A DNA stretch of 64,000 nt from Omphiscola glabra. Lineage: Eukaryota > Mollusca > Gastropoda > Lymnaeidae. The notes under the pieces were generated by a model. The model worked only from the letters and a program-made list of their open reading frames with translations. It searched no databases and was not told the DNA's origin. The stretch spans positions 7,587,012 through 7,651,011 of the forward strand of contig OZ024809.1 of NCBI GenBank assembly GCA_964017045.1. The letters are read 5' to 3'. Both the position numbers and the translations under genes were made by a program. Below, in pieces: positions 45,197-60,100 of the stretch. The first letter of the stretch is position 1, and each line of letters opens with the position of its first letter.

Positions 45197-48100
45197 CTGC
45201 AAAAAGTTAAAAATAATATTTGCCAAAAAAATGTCATTAAAAAAAACTCTAGTTGATTATAAGTGTTATTACAAATTATCTTTGGCGATTTATCTATCAA
45301 ATAAAATCTAAGCCGGCATTTGTTTAAATTATCTTAAAAGCTTGAGGCTAACACACAAGAATGTCTATTCTAATTTAATGCAAGTTTGTATATTTAAGGC
45401 CAGCAGCACAAAGGCGTCTTTAATTACAGCAATGAGTTCATGACATATGAAAATAAAAAACAGCAAAGTCAGGTTTTATTGATTTTATCATTTTTTAACA
45501 TATGGCGTGTGGATTCCACCTACTTGAAGCTAAATTTACTTTTCCTATTTTGTTTGACTTTTCCTTTTAGTTCTAGTCAGTTTTTATCTGAGACATTGAT
45601 TATTTTTTTATATTTCAAGCTTGTACTATTTACTTATAATCTGGTGGCGAAGGTCTTAAAGTTATAATTCCACATACCTATATTACACCCATATGGATTA
45701 GGAAGAGTCTCTATTTTTATATCCTTTTTCAATGAATAAAGTCTGCAGCAACAACTTACCAAAGTTCTTAGCTCGCCTGGTTGGTCTGATTGTCGACGCT
45801 TGACTTTTGGACCATTTTTTTTTGGATTTCCAGTCTCCGGAATCTGAGCTTTTCAGTCCTTCATCTTCTTCTTCCTCTTCCTCCTCTGCTTCACTAACAT
45901 CTGTGTCATCCTCCCTGTAACCAAGTTAAAGTTATAAAATTATCCAATTGATGCAGAGGTGTTCTTAAAATGTTAATATTGATTAGTTGGAACATAGAAA
46001 AAAAACCATGGATCCTCAACTCTCTTGATAAAGATTTAGAGCAGTGATTTCTTGACATTTTGTGATTTAAGTCATATAAAAGTTAAGCAGTTTCAGGCCA
46101 TTCTAGTGACGATGTCATGTTTCATTCCTACTACGTCATTCATCTAATCCAGTTATGTTTCATTCCTACGACATCATTCATCTAATCCAGTTATGTTTCA
46201 TTCCTACAACGTCATTCATCTAATCCAGTTATGTTTCATACCTACGACGTCATTCATTTAATCCAGTTATGTTTCATTCCTACGATGTCATTCATCTAAT
46301 CCAGTTATGTTTCATTCCTACGACATCATTCATCTAATCCAGTTGTTTCATTCCTACTACGTCATTCATCTAATCCAGTTATGTTTCATTCCTACGACAT
46401 CATTCATCTAATCCAGTTATATTTCATTCCTACGACGTCATTCATCTAATCCAGTTATTTTTCATTCCTACGACGCCATTCATCTAATCCAGTTATGTTT
46501 CATTCCTACGACGTCATTCATCTAATCCAGTTATGTTTCATTCCTAAGACGTCATTTATCTAATCCAGTTATGTTTCATTCCTATGATGTCATTCATCTA
46601 ATCCAGTGGCTTTGATTTGAAAATATGTCTGGTTGATACCAATTTGGGTGTTATGATGTAAGACTGAGTTCAATAAAAAAAAATTTTTTTTTTAAGGAAA
46701 CACACTGAATGTTATAGGAGCAAGAAATCAACTTTTAGAGCGTACTATTACTAATCATAATCTACATAGATCATTTATGTGTTGAAATAGTTGTTTCTTT
46801 GGGCCACACAGTATTTACTTTTCACGACCTGGCATTTGACGAAGGATCTTAAGTTGTGCACATTCATCCTGTGCAACATAAGGCGGTATGGTAAGGAAAG
46901 GGGCAAAAGGAACTTATAATCATAGTGCCATGGAAATTGTTGACCCAAAACATGTATGACTAATGCAAGACCAAAAAATGTAAAAGCTACCCTTTAAAGC
47001 TATGACCATTGTCTTAAACATACAGAGCATCATTTCACGCTTACTCAGAGAGTTTGAACTCTTCACTGTCATCATCTGGGTCCTCATCACTGTCAAGTTT
47101 GGTCAGTTTACGCTTTGATCTTTTCTTCACCACAGGTGGTGGGCCCGACTCTCCATCACGCTGACGTATCTTTTCATCTTCTTCATCAGAAGCTCCTAGA
47201 ATATTTGACATATCTTTGCCTCTGCTGATCCCTATAAAAAATGTGATCAAATTAAAACAAGATTGAAATTTTACTACTGAATGTATGTAATATGGATTTA
47301 AGATTGTGATTGCTGAAGAACAAGACGTACAATTAGTGAGTAATTCATCATTCTATTTAATTTAATTACATTTCATGAATGGTGTTTTGATTACTCTACT
47401 TGTCACTTAAATCAGTGGTTTTCAACTGCCAGCCGGAAAAATTTGGCTCTAATAAAGCCTATGTTGAATGAAAGTATGGATAACTAAACTTGGATATAAG
47501 TTGGACATATTTATTTCTTTTCAAGAGCTCAATTCATGATTAATGCACAAGCATTATTCCCCTGGAATAAGACAGATGCGTTTTATTTAAAAAGGGCTCT
47601 TTGGGATAATGCACAGAGGGTACAGTAATGGTTTCCCTCTCTTAATTTATAAGAGGAAAAAAATACTAGCTTAACTTTGGTTACTATTACCCTAAAAATG
47701 AGAAGCCTCCTTAACCTCATGATTAATAATATCTTCATGGAATATTTCAAATGGCTGAAAAAATTTATTGTTTAAATTTTTTTTTAAATGATGGCATTGT
47801 CTTGTCACTGATGTTGACAAATTATTTTTTATTTAGCAATTGCCAAGAAACTGTCCAACTATTGATTGTCCAGCATGGTGTAGTAGTTCATACTTGTGTT
47901 ACAACAAACCAATTTGATTATTTGGTAGATTATCTCTTCTTCATATCAGTCCTCCCCAAGAGTCTCCACACACAAACCGTAGAGCCTTGTTGTGAATAGA
48001 TCAGGCCCTGAATATATTTCTAAATTTTGGAAGTAACTGGAATTATAATTTCCATCTCTGAGTTATGCAGCCTCTTCTTGTATTGCTTTTACAGGGGAGG

Positions 48101-51100
48101 TCACGGGGAGGTAAAGCTGGTGACCAGCAGCATTATGTGAGGCCTGCTCAAGGTTCATGTTGTGGACTTTTAGGGTGTCTTTAAAAGTTGATCCACAATG
48201 GCGTGGCCTTCCTCTGGCCCTGAAACTTGAGAGCCTGCTATGATATGCAGGTCTAATGGGGGCCAAAACAATTAATTTTCTGATATACTGACTGATTGGT
48301 ATGGCATCAAAAATAATAAATAATGAATTTTGAATTTATATCAAATTTGAAAACTTACTATTTTCATCGGTCCAATTGAAGGTTTCTTTGTACAAAAGGT
48401 TTAAAAAGCATGAGGTATGGTAAGGCTGCTTTATGTGAGACAAAACAAAAAATGGCATAGGTGTGCAGAAAGCCTTTCAACAGTACAAAAAGTGGGGAAA
48501 CAATCGAAAAAGCAGGTGGAAACATAAATCTATGAATAAATTATCTTTTAAAAAATGAACTTAGCTCTCTAGATGTTTACTCCAGGCACCAGGTCAGGAA
48601 TTGATATGCTGCTTTGTCTCACATCAAGCTTTATCATACCTCTTTTTTTTAAAACTATTTCACTAACTCCACTGCAGTTCAACCCATAAAATGTTTAAAA
48701 CAACAAAATAAAACTTGGTTTTATTTAAGCCCTTTAATGGATCCATGTTAGGATATCTTTAAAATTTCGAATTAATCAAAGAATCAATTTTGTTTTACAA
48801 TTCACTATCTGAATAGCTAGAAACATACAACCCAAGTGGTTTTACTTTACGATACATACTTTTTATACCTACAATGAAATAAAATGAATTGTAAGCAAAC
48901 TTTAATACTAAGTCAACAAAATATTGCACAATTTTAAAATCTTAACACCATACCATAAAAAAGTTTTAAAAAAATTAAAATAATATATCTTTAATAATTT
49001 TAAACAGTAATATTTTTTAATGCATAAATGTGTAAATACAAACGAATATAATCTTTCAAATAATTTTTAAAAACTATGTGGCTATATGGCATATCTTATA
49101 TTTTGACTGCATTTAATTGTAAATATTACATAAATGTGTTTAACAACTTCATTAAATATTTTGTTAAATAAAATAAATAATTAAAGTAAAATAAAGATGT
49201 AGACAAACTACTATATAATTAATTTTGTTCTTACCTGGAGGCTTTTCTCGTCTGCATGGTTTGTCATCCTCAATTGCATTGCTGATCAGATCATCAAACT
49301 CTTTAAACTGGTAGCTGACATTGTTCCTAATTCTGCATGTTCTCTTAGTCAGCACTTCTACTTCTGGGCTACGTGCATGTGATTTGCGGACCTTGTGTTT
49401 TACATGTCGTGATCTCTTTTGAGCTTGTCGGAGTGCTAGCCTCTCAGATCTGTACACCCTTTCTGGTTCTTCCTCCTCAGAGTCAAATGAAGAGCTCCCA
49501 GTTTCATTATTTTCATACCCTTCTTTTTCATCAGCAGTTTCTTCATTCCTGACTTTCTTCCCCCTAGTGCCAGCTGGAGTTTTCTGGTCCTATTTAATAC
49601 AATGGTTTATGATTTAGCATCAAGATATCAAGTTTACAGTTATTGATCACACCCTGTAATTTGTGAATCCCCAGCTTATTGCGTTTATAACAAAGTAATC
49701 ATGGATTAATGACACAAACTTTTATATTTTTGTACATGATGAAATTTCAGCTTTTTAACAAACAAATGTTTGCCCAATTTTTTATTAAAAACCTTTTCTA
49801 AATTATAACCAGAACAAAATATGTGTAATTAGATTTGTATAATTAAAATGGATGATGAATTAAAAATTTAACAATCTTTGATCAAGAATTTTTAAAATAA
49901 TATCAATCTGAAAAAATTCCGAACTAAAAATTTTTTAAATCCAGGTTTAAAATTTTAAATACATTTAATTCAGAGTTAATTATTATAACTATACTCTCTT
50001 TATGATGTGTGATTTGTTTGATTTGTTTAAAATCCCGAAAAGCCATTGCCATGGTAAATCAATGTTTATTCTACACTGTAAAATTGACGAGATTGTTTCA
50101 ACATTATTAATAGAGGTTGAATTTTAGTAATAGTTAATAGTTCCACGCTACCTGTTCACAAATACGTAATTACTGGTCAACGACTCACCATTCAGATTCT
50201 ATAATTAGAGTTTAACCCATTGAAAGCTCATTCTATTAATAGAGTTTAACCCATTGATAGCTAACAAACCCAAAGGTCACTTTGATGTGAAAAGACAAAT
50301 TTGATTAGAACAACCCTGAATTTTCATGTCAAAAGTAAACAAATGTTTCAGCCTCCGCCATTTTCAAACATGTACATTTTTTAAAGATTTTTTAATCAAG
50401 GAAATCCTGTACTAAGTCGTGTATGGCCATACAAATAAGAAAATGGTTTAAAAGCTGTTCTAAGTACAGTAAACCATATCTCCTGGCAAGTATGAAAGAA
50501 GTAAAAAAAAATATATATATGATATACTTACTCCATGTAAAATATTGCTGATATTGATGCCAACAAAGGCAAGCCTCTCTTGCCTGGAAGTTCAAAACAA
50601 AATTAACTCAGTCAATTTTAAGTAACTTTATTAATTATTCTTTCAAGTAGTCAAGTGATGAAAATATATCCAAAAAAGATCATTAAAAAATTTGGCTAAG
50701 AAATGCTGAAGATTTTACCTATTGAAGATATTGGAAGATAACTAATGGATGGATTGATTAAAAAGCTAAGCCAATTATAAAAATCTGATAAAAACAACAC
50801 ATACAGTTTCTGTCTAATAAAAAAATTAAATTATCTTATTGCAAATTATCTTTGTTATATCATTTTACATCAATACCTTTTATTAAGCCTGTCCTTCTTT
50901 TTCTTAGCATTGTCCAGAGTTTGTAAACAGTCGAGAAGTTTAGCGACCAACATCATCTAAAAAATAAATAAAAAATATTTGTATGTAAAAAGGTTAGCTT
51001 AAGAAAGTGGTTCTCAAAGTAAAATTTACAAAGGACAATTGAAGGATCATCAAGATTGTCATAGTGACCCAATCATGTACGCACATAATTTTTTTTTTTT

Positions 51101-54100
51101 AAATCAGCTTCTACTTTTGCTTTTACCGAACTCCTTTATAGTCTACTAAGCTCACTCTTATTTTCATAAATTGCCATCCAGTAGTTTAAGTTTTACTTCT
51201 TTGTAAAATTAAAAAAAATATTGAAGCATTTTGATTTTAATAAGTACTATGCTGAGATGTTAACAATACATTAAAATCAAATTATTTTTTGGATCAAATG
51301 TTATTGAATTATTTAAAGTTGCATTTGAATTTCAATTAAGTCGTCAGTTATATCGTGCTCCTTTACACAGATAGCGTTACTTTCTTTCTTAAACGATCTA
51401 TCAATATTTCTGAAAGATTTTTTGGAGAATATGTAAGGTGCTCAGGATGTTTATGGAATAGAGGAGCAGAGGGAAATAAAACGTTTGAGACCCACTAACT
51501 TATAAGCTATTACAAAAACAAGAAATATAGTCTCTTATAGAAGGTGACCAAGTAGTACAAAGTTTGCATGTTCAGATTAGTCTAAGCTCACTGATAGGCC
51601 AGGATTTCCCAAGCTTTTCTATACTCCACACCTCCAAACAAATTATTTGACAAAGTCTTGCACCTACTACCAAAGTAACAATGTATATCAAAATTGAAAA
51701 AAAGGACTTCTAATTTGCTCATTTGATTACAAAGAGAATTGTAGAACTATGAAAATAACTTGTGATTTATTACATTTATAAGATATATAAACATTTATAT
51801 CATAACACTAGGTACAGCCCGACAAACAATGGCTGCTGCAATGCGTGAACCTCCCATCTACTAAAGTTATTTTACAAAACAAGTATTCAAGTAACACACT
51901 TCATAAGAATCCCAATTAGTGCTAACAAACATCCCACCACCCCCTATGAACTCACCATTACACCATACTTTCTTTCACATCTAAAGAATTATGGTTATTG
52001 ATTGATAAAAGTTCATTGGTCCTCTGTACTTATAACTAAGCTTACCACAATTTTAAGTGTTGAAACCAGGACCAGTAGCATACCGAAAGGGCTGAATTTT
52101 TGTTTTTGTTAATTACTCACAATATTTGTGTGTGTGTGTGTGTGGGGGGGGGGGGGGGCGCAATATTGGAAGTTTGTCCCAGGTGGTATTTATTAAATAT
52201 ACACACTGGGACATAAAGTCTGAAGGGGCCGAATTTTTGTCTTTGTTAATTACTCACAATATGTGTGCGTGGAAAGGGGGAGGGAGGAGAGAATTTTGGA
52301 AGTTTGTACCAGGTGGAATATATTCAATATACACACTGGGACATAAAGTGACATTGTGTGTGTTGGGTAATTTGGGAGAGAAAGACTATTCATTTTATCA
52401 TATTTCTCACTTGAACCTATTTTCTAATTAATTACTGTATCTAAAAATCTCAAAATCTCTGAGCTGTTTACTATCTATACTTGTTCTGAAATTTTTGGGA
52501 AATAATTCAGGCGAATCTGGGGTGGTCAGCTTATAATTTTCTTCAGGTACATCGAGTCTAAAATAGCAAGCGAGGAGAAAAAAAGTAACTGACTGAAGTC
52601 AAAGTGAAGCTTATCAGGAAATTGGCAGTGACCAAATTTAGGTCACGTGTTTTATCCTGTTTATCGACTGCCGTGATTGGCTTAGAGCCTATTAAAGTAC
52701 CTTCGTTAAATAACTAAATTGTAAATCGCAGAGGACCTATTTTTTAGAAATGTTCAGCGTGATCACCTTATATATCAGTAGACATGCAAAGTGAACATCT
52801 GTGTTATACATGTTTATTAGTCTTTAAGTTTTTTATACTTACACAAATAACTATTTTTAAAAGTTTAGATTTAAAACAAAAATAGTATTATATTCTTTAG
52901 TACCATATAGCTTTTTCTGGCCTATTCTTTTATGGGGTGGGGTTGATGCATGAGCCAGTTTCACACATATTTAACTTTTCCCTGTCAAACTTAAGGGGCT
53001 CAGCTTATGAACGAATGGGCTTATGTATAAATATATACAGTAGTAATGGGAAATTTAATGTAGTCATAAGAACATTACTTACTGACTAAGGCTATCATAT
53101 TTCTTCTATCCTCTCATATGAAAATAATTAGGGGGGGGGGGTTTCCCATAAGTTACAGGCTGAACATTTGGAACAGGCCTCATATTCAAAGAAGCATCAA
53201 ATGTCCTTGTGGACTTTTTCATTAAAAAATGCACATTGCCAAATACAAGCTTTGACTGTGGTCTTTCCATATAGGATTTTGGCTTGGTTAAATTTAATAT
53301 GGAATTTGATACCAAGTTTTGATATTAACAATGGGTATGAGAATTTCTAAGATAAGACACATTATTTTTTTAACCAAACTGAGATTGAAACTGGGACAAA
53401 GCTTTCTTACATGTTCACATGGGGGACAGAACCAATCTCCATCTGGAATAAGCATAAGTGGTGGCCTAAGACATGCAGTATGGTAACCAGCATCACATTT
53501 GTCACACAGCAGGATCTAGAATAAATCATTCCACAATGTGTCAAAACAAGAACAAAATCTATAAGGAAACAAGTTTTTAAAAAAATATATTTTTAAGGCA
53601 TGACAACTTCAACCCCAAAGTTAGGAAGAAAACATTTGAGACTTTAAAAAAATATTTTTAATTTAAAAAAAAAATACTGATAGATATAATTTTAAGGTTT
53701 TGAAAACTGTAATTACAATCCAAAAACAATACTTTTTTCTAAGGAATGAGTGTCATCAAAAATGGTCAATGTCTTTGTATTGAACTGTTAAAAAATCCCT
53801 TATTAGCCTTTTTTAAGGGAGTCCATCATATATTAATATGTTAAATAATTTAAAATAAATCTGTATGCAAATATGAAAGATACAAATGTAGAGAAGGCAA
53901 TAAATCCATATTAAAGAAATATTAAGATCAAGATATTTTCAGCTTGAATAACAAAACAAGACATGGAAACATTATCAAGGAATACAATATAGGTATATGC
54001 ACCCTAAAGAATTTTGGTAACAAAGTTAATCGGAAATGCTACTGCCAATTGGTACCAAAAATCTAATTTAATTTATTCCTATTCCCCACTTTTGCCAGTA

Positions 54101-57100
54101 TATTTGGCTTTGAAACTAGTTTGGTACCATGTCCATGCTAGACATAATCTACTTCAGGTCAATTTGAGATATGGTTCTCTTTTTGACTAATTTTCTTGTG
54201 TTTTGTATTCTTGCATTCACAAAGAAAGGCATTCAGCAGAAACATTAGTTTTATTGTCTGGTTATGTTAATGAGCTGCAAACATTTCTTCTTTTTAACTA
54301 TTTCTTGCAAATATGAGGAATGAAAATGTTTGGCAGAAGATTATACAAAATTTCCACACAAAAAAAAAGGTTACATACCATTTCAGGATGATTATATTTT
54401 CCACATTTTACACAAGGTGTGTCATCATTAACAACTTCTTCATCATTTTCTTGACCTGAAAAGGAAAAGAACAGTGCTATTCATATTGCAAGCTGAGAAC
54501 AGGTGTAATAAAGAAATATGGCTAAATATTATACAATAAAGGAAGTATTACTGCACGTTATGTCAATACTGCTCTACAAAAAAAAAAGATACAAATAGCA
54601 TTGGCTCACAAGTGGTTTGCTAAACACTGATTTATTTACTAATGTTAAAATGTTTACAGATTGATAGTTATTGATATATCTCAATATTGATAAGAAGTTT
54701 TTAAAAAGATCTTTACAAGAATAACCATTGTGCCTTAACTATTATACTTTCTTTATTAAGATTAAATAATTAATTGAAAGTTATAACTAAAACCTCGGAT
54801 GTTAATAAATAATCCAGTTAAAAAAGATTTGAAACTAATAATAGAGATTTGTTTAATATACCAAAGTTAGTTTATGAAAATAAATCAGTTACACCAGCAC
54901 TAGTTTCACATGTTATAAAATGTTGCATGCATGCTAGGTTCACAAAATATTGTGAAAAATTAAAATTAATGATAATTTTTTGCAAATCCAAGGTAGTTTT
55001 TTGTGTGTCTAAAGGTACATTCAAACGTCAGATTTGTTACAGCCGCAAATCTCGGTGGTGAATCCACAGACACAGATATCTAATGCAGGTGCTTTTATTA
55101 TTATTATTGGTAGTTTTCTATAGCGTGGTACCCCAGCCTAGGGCTGGGCTCACCACGCTGTACATACAAATGAACAAATATAATCATGAACTTAAAAATT
55201 TAACATACATTAATTAAATAAAGCAAAACAAATTTGTATTCGCTCCAACCATTCCATAACTATTTACATGTCAAGCCATGAACGGCACTCAGCAGCATCG
55301 TTTATCGGTCAGAGGGGGGAATCAGTCTGGATAGAAGAGTTTAAAGAGATGTGTTTTGAGTGCAGTTTTGAAGACTGTGATGGTTGTTATATTGCGGATG
55401 TGTAGTGGAAGAGAATTCCATTGTTTGGAGGCACAGAAAGAGAAAGATCGTTCACCGTATGTTTTTGTGCGAGTCTTGGGGACAGAAAGAATACGCTCGT
55501 CTGTGTGGAGCGAAGTTGTCAAAGGGGTGAATAGACAGAGAGAAGTTCGGTTAGATAGGAAGGGCAGGAATTGGAGAAAAAGTTATGGCAGAGAACAGAG
55601 AGTTTATAGTCACTCCGTGCTTGTACAGGGAGCCAATGAAGTGAATGACGTAGTGGTGTGATGTGATCACATTTTTTTGCCTTTCGAACTAGCCTAGCAG
55701 CTGAGTTTTGAACCTTTTGTAATTTTTCTAAGAAGTGTTTTTGTGAACCTGACAGAAGAGAGTTGCAATAGTCAAGATGAGAGAGAAAAAGAGCACAGAC
55801 TAGGGTTTTTGTTGCACTAACTGTGAGGTAGTGGCGGATGGAGCTGATCTGACGGATAGCGATGTATGCAGAGCGACAAATGTGAGCGATATGATTATCG
55901 AGAGACATGTTGTTCGAATATAACCAAGATTCCTAGCGGAGGATGTAAACTGTATGTCTGTGTTACCTACTTGAAATGAGGTGGGGGAGAGCTGGGGTAG
56001 AGGATGATTTGTGATCATGAATAAGGAGTGATTCCGTTTTGTCATCGTTAAGGTTCAACTTGCTGAGTGTCATCCATGACTTGACATCACCAATGCTGTC
56101 TTGCAAGTCCGGACAGCGGAATCGACATGAGGGGGATGGGTATGCTTGTATAGCTGCGTGTCATCCACGAATGACTGGCTCTCCACAGCATGCCTCTCGA
56201 ACAAGAGGAGCAGTGGCCTGGTATACATTGTGAATAGAACCGGGCCCAAAACGGACCCTTGTGGCACTCCATACACCAAGTCAGCACTGCCAGAAAGACA
56301 GCCATCAACAGGGACCGCCTGCATTCTATTGAAAAGGTAGGACCTAAACCAAGCCAAAACTGAACCAGAAATTCCAAAGTAATTTTAAAGGGTTTTGCAA
56401 AGGGTTTCATGGTCAACAGTGTCAAAGGCCGCACTTAGGTCCAAGAGGATCAGGATGGAGACATCACCGCTGTCCCATTTGAGCAAGAGGTCATTGGTGA
56501 CTCTCAAGAGAGCTGCCTCAGTGCTATGGAAAGGTCTATAGGCTGACTGATTAGGACTGAGAAGAGAGTGGTCGTTTAAGTTTAAGTAAGCAAAACGTTG
56601 TTTTAGAACTAGTTTTTCAATGACTTTAGATAAAAATGATAAGTTAGATACTGGTCTATAGTTTTTTAAATTATTTTCATCCAGACCAGGCTTCTTAAGA
56701 AATGATGACAGCTGACTTTCAAATTGAGGAAACAGTGCCAGGAAAAGCTTTCAATGATTACGAGGGTTATCGTTGGGAGCAAATGATCTAACGACTCAAC
56801 CAACAGGAGGGTGGGAATGGGGTCCAAAGAACATGACATAGGTTTAGACTTCAGAATAGTACTTTTTACCTCTTGTTCTGAAACTGGTTTTTAAAAAAAC
56901 GAACTAACACAAGAAAGGGAGGCAAATCTAGGGTTAATATGTCCAGACGATCAAGCTCAGCGTGAATGTCAGCAACTTTGCTTGTAAAGCAATTACAGAA
57001 AATATCTGGTTGCTGGGGCAGCAAATACACTGAAGGAAGAGCAAAACCTTTGTTACTCCCTCTGAGGGGGCTACAAACATCGTATAACTGCCTGCCGGTT

Positions 57101-60100
57101 TTTTCCATAATTATCTTGTGGCTAAAATACAAAGTCTTAGCACTACAAACAATCTTGGTCACACGCTTCTTGGCAGCGTAATACATCTGCCTACAAACAT
57201 CAAGACCTGACCTCAGCCACTTCTTTTCCGCACTACGCTGCTCTTTCTTGGCACTGTGTAGTTCTTCCCTTATGGTCGCATACCAGGCAGCTGACCGTGC
57301 TGACCTAACATTACACTAAGCAGGCACAACTGTGGCTTCTGATGCAGAACTTTTATTAATATTTATCAAATTTAAATTTATGTGCTGAGCTAAGGTAAGC
57401 AACCCGCGGCTGCATGCAGCTTTTTAAATGAATTAAAAACTATTGAATACAACTTATAATTAAAATTTGTAAACAAGCCCTATCAGCTGATGACAAAGCA
57501 TGCGCAATGATAAAAATGTGACGAGATTGTAACTGTATATTGCCAGCCCACAATTTACAGCAACTCCTTGTAAATGAAACTTGCTTGTCCGGTTTTTGTT
57601 ACAGCGAGTAGCACATGGTCAAAGAAATCGGAGAAGCTCAATATGTACCTTTAGACACAAAGCCTAATAATAAGCTGACAATACTTACTGGTTCTAGCAG
57701 CTTGACGCCTAAAATTTCTCCCTGTGGGTTTAAACTCTTCATCCCCGGATTCCTCGTCAGGGGTAAAAGATGCGTCCAAAAAATGGGGGTCTTCATTTTC
57801 AGTTTCTTCATCTTCTTCCTCTTCTTCTTCAGACTCTTCACTAGGAGAGCTGGGTGTGGGGGGCCTTCGTGCCCTAAGTTGCCGTACTCTCAAACTGCGT
57901 CTGATACCCGATGCATCCTCTTCATTGGAAGACAAAATTGTGGTAGTTCCCTTTTTCCCTCCTTTACCTCGCTTTACGGCAGCTGATTTAATTGGTTTGG
58001 CTGATTGTGAATGGTTTCTTCCTTTCTTGGCAGGGGTTACTTCCTCTTCTGATATCATTTCACTGGTTGATCCCGGCTTATTTTTCTGAAAGATGAAAGA
58101 TATTCAACCAGTTAAAAAATGACCCTATAATAAGTTTTTTTTTAAAGTAATTATATTTTAAACAATTACAGTAGGTACCACAAACTGGCGTAAAAACGCG
58201 TTTTTGCGTCACGGAAGCCTGTATTTAGTAACTTTTCACTTAATGTTTTCTATATTAAAAATTGGTCATAAACTAATAAAAATGGTACCATTTAAAAGTA
58301 CATTTTAAGCCCTCTAATTATATGTCATTTTCATTGTTGTTGAAATAACAAAGAGCATTACATTTATCGCATGAAAACCATCACCAAAGTGAATTTTTAT
58401 CGACAGTCAAGCGATCATTTTTACCCCCGTGCTATTCAATCGCCGTGCCGTTTTTGGTCGTTCGTTGTATTTCGTCACAAATAAGTGTATCGTATGCAGA
58501 AATGAATGCCCTTTAGTTTCGTACCAAATATTAATGTAACGCAACAGTTTAAATATTTTAAAATTTGAAAAATCGAAGAAAATGATAATTTACTATTTGA
58601 TTTTGGCAAAATATGAAATTTAAACCAGCATCATTGGAAAGCTCGTCCTATTTTCTTTTAAAATAAGAAAACAACACTTCATTTCTAAGCATCAACAAAA
58701 ACGGCCGAGTTAAACAAAGATCCCTATAATTTTCTTTCACCCCGCTTGTTTCCGATACGCGAAAATGGCTGAAAACTACGTTGACAACGCACCAGAAGTT
58801 TTTTCTAAATCGACGGTAGCCGATCTTAAATGTTTAGTAGGTAAGTAAAATCAGTAAAAATATGTAGCTAAATGGTTTGAAACTGTGTCAGCTATGTTTT
58901 AATTCTTTATTTCTTTAGAAAATTTGTATTTATGTAGATATAAATATGTTCGTTTGTCGCTGATTATTATCGTTTTTGAGTTTTGTTAGATGACTTAAAC
59001 CCCCCTCTGTTTGTAGTGAAGTCTAATTTTTTCTGATTGCTCAGTTTAAAATGTTATTGTTTTTTCTGAAAGAGGATACGTTGAAGATTAATAACTACTA
59101 ATTTTTATAACTAGCAAATGATATTATCATATTCAATTTTAATAAATTAAAAAAGGTCACGTGATCATAATATTTGTCGTCAATGTAAACAAACAATGGC
59201 TAATGTTGAGAGATATCACCGTGACTTCGTTAGAGTTAAATTAGGGTTCAGGTTAGGTTTAGGGATAGATTTAGGGTTCAGGTTAAGTTTAGGGATACAT
59301 TTAGGAATTTTTTTCATTATTTTAAAACATTTTATTCTTAATTTTACGGTTCACGGCAATCAAGTTGGCAGCCTTGGCCTTGGTAAAAAAAACGCGGTGA
59401 TATCTCTCAACATTTACCCAAACAATGAATGTTAAAAGTAGAACAACTCGTAAAGTTAAGAGATGGTCAAAGTAATGCATGATTAATAGCTTAAAGCAAT
59501 TTCTGCTATCATAGGTGGATTTATGTTAGATTGAACATTTATAATTTGTTCAATTTTGTTTTAGATGGTGAACAATTCGCTGCTCTAGACTTAGACACTC
59601 TAGAGAAGAATTTTCTGGTTAAAGGGAAATGAAGAAGGTAATCATCACCAACAAATTACTTCTTCAACTCTAAGTTTTAAAGGAGGAAAATAACAAGTAA
59701 TAGGAGCAGGTAACTGTAACTATATACCTAAGATAAGTTATTCAATGTAATATTTAGTAATAAACATATTTTGTATTCTACTTGTACAACTAAGTTTAAA
59801 TGCATATGAATTTATTTAAGCCTAAGCCTGAACATATCTTTTCAGCTAGATACCTGGTTCTCTCAGATCAAAGTATGTACCAGTACCAGTCGCAAATTTC
59901 ATCATTTGGAATAAATAAAGAAAATGTGTACAGTCCAACAAAGGAGTATAATGCTAGTTCAGTGCAGGAAGTAACAGATGAATTTATTATTGACTTTTAT
60001 CTATATTCTATTAAGTAAACAACAGATAGTATAACTGTTTATTCTATTCATAGTTTCATAGATGGCTTTCTTTATTATGTGGATCTGTTGACAAATGTCA

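Noticed and set aside
46117..46608. Possible CRISPR-like array
   Set aside because: Head-to-tail repeats without spacers, in an animal intron; it is a minisatellite.
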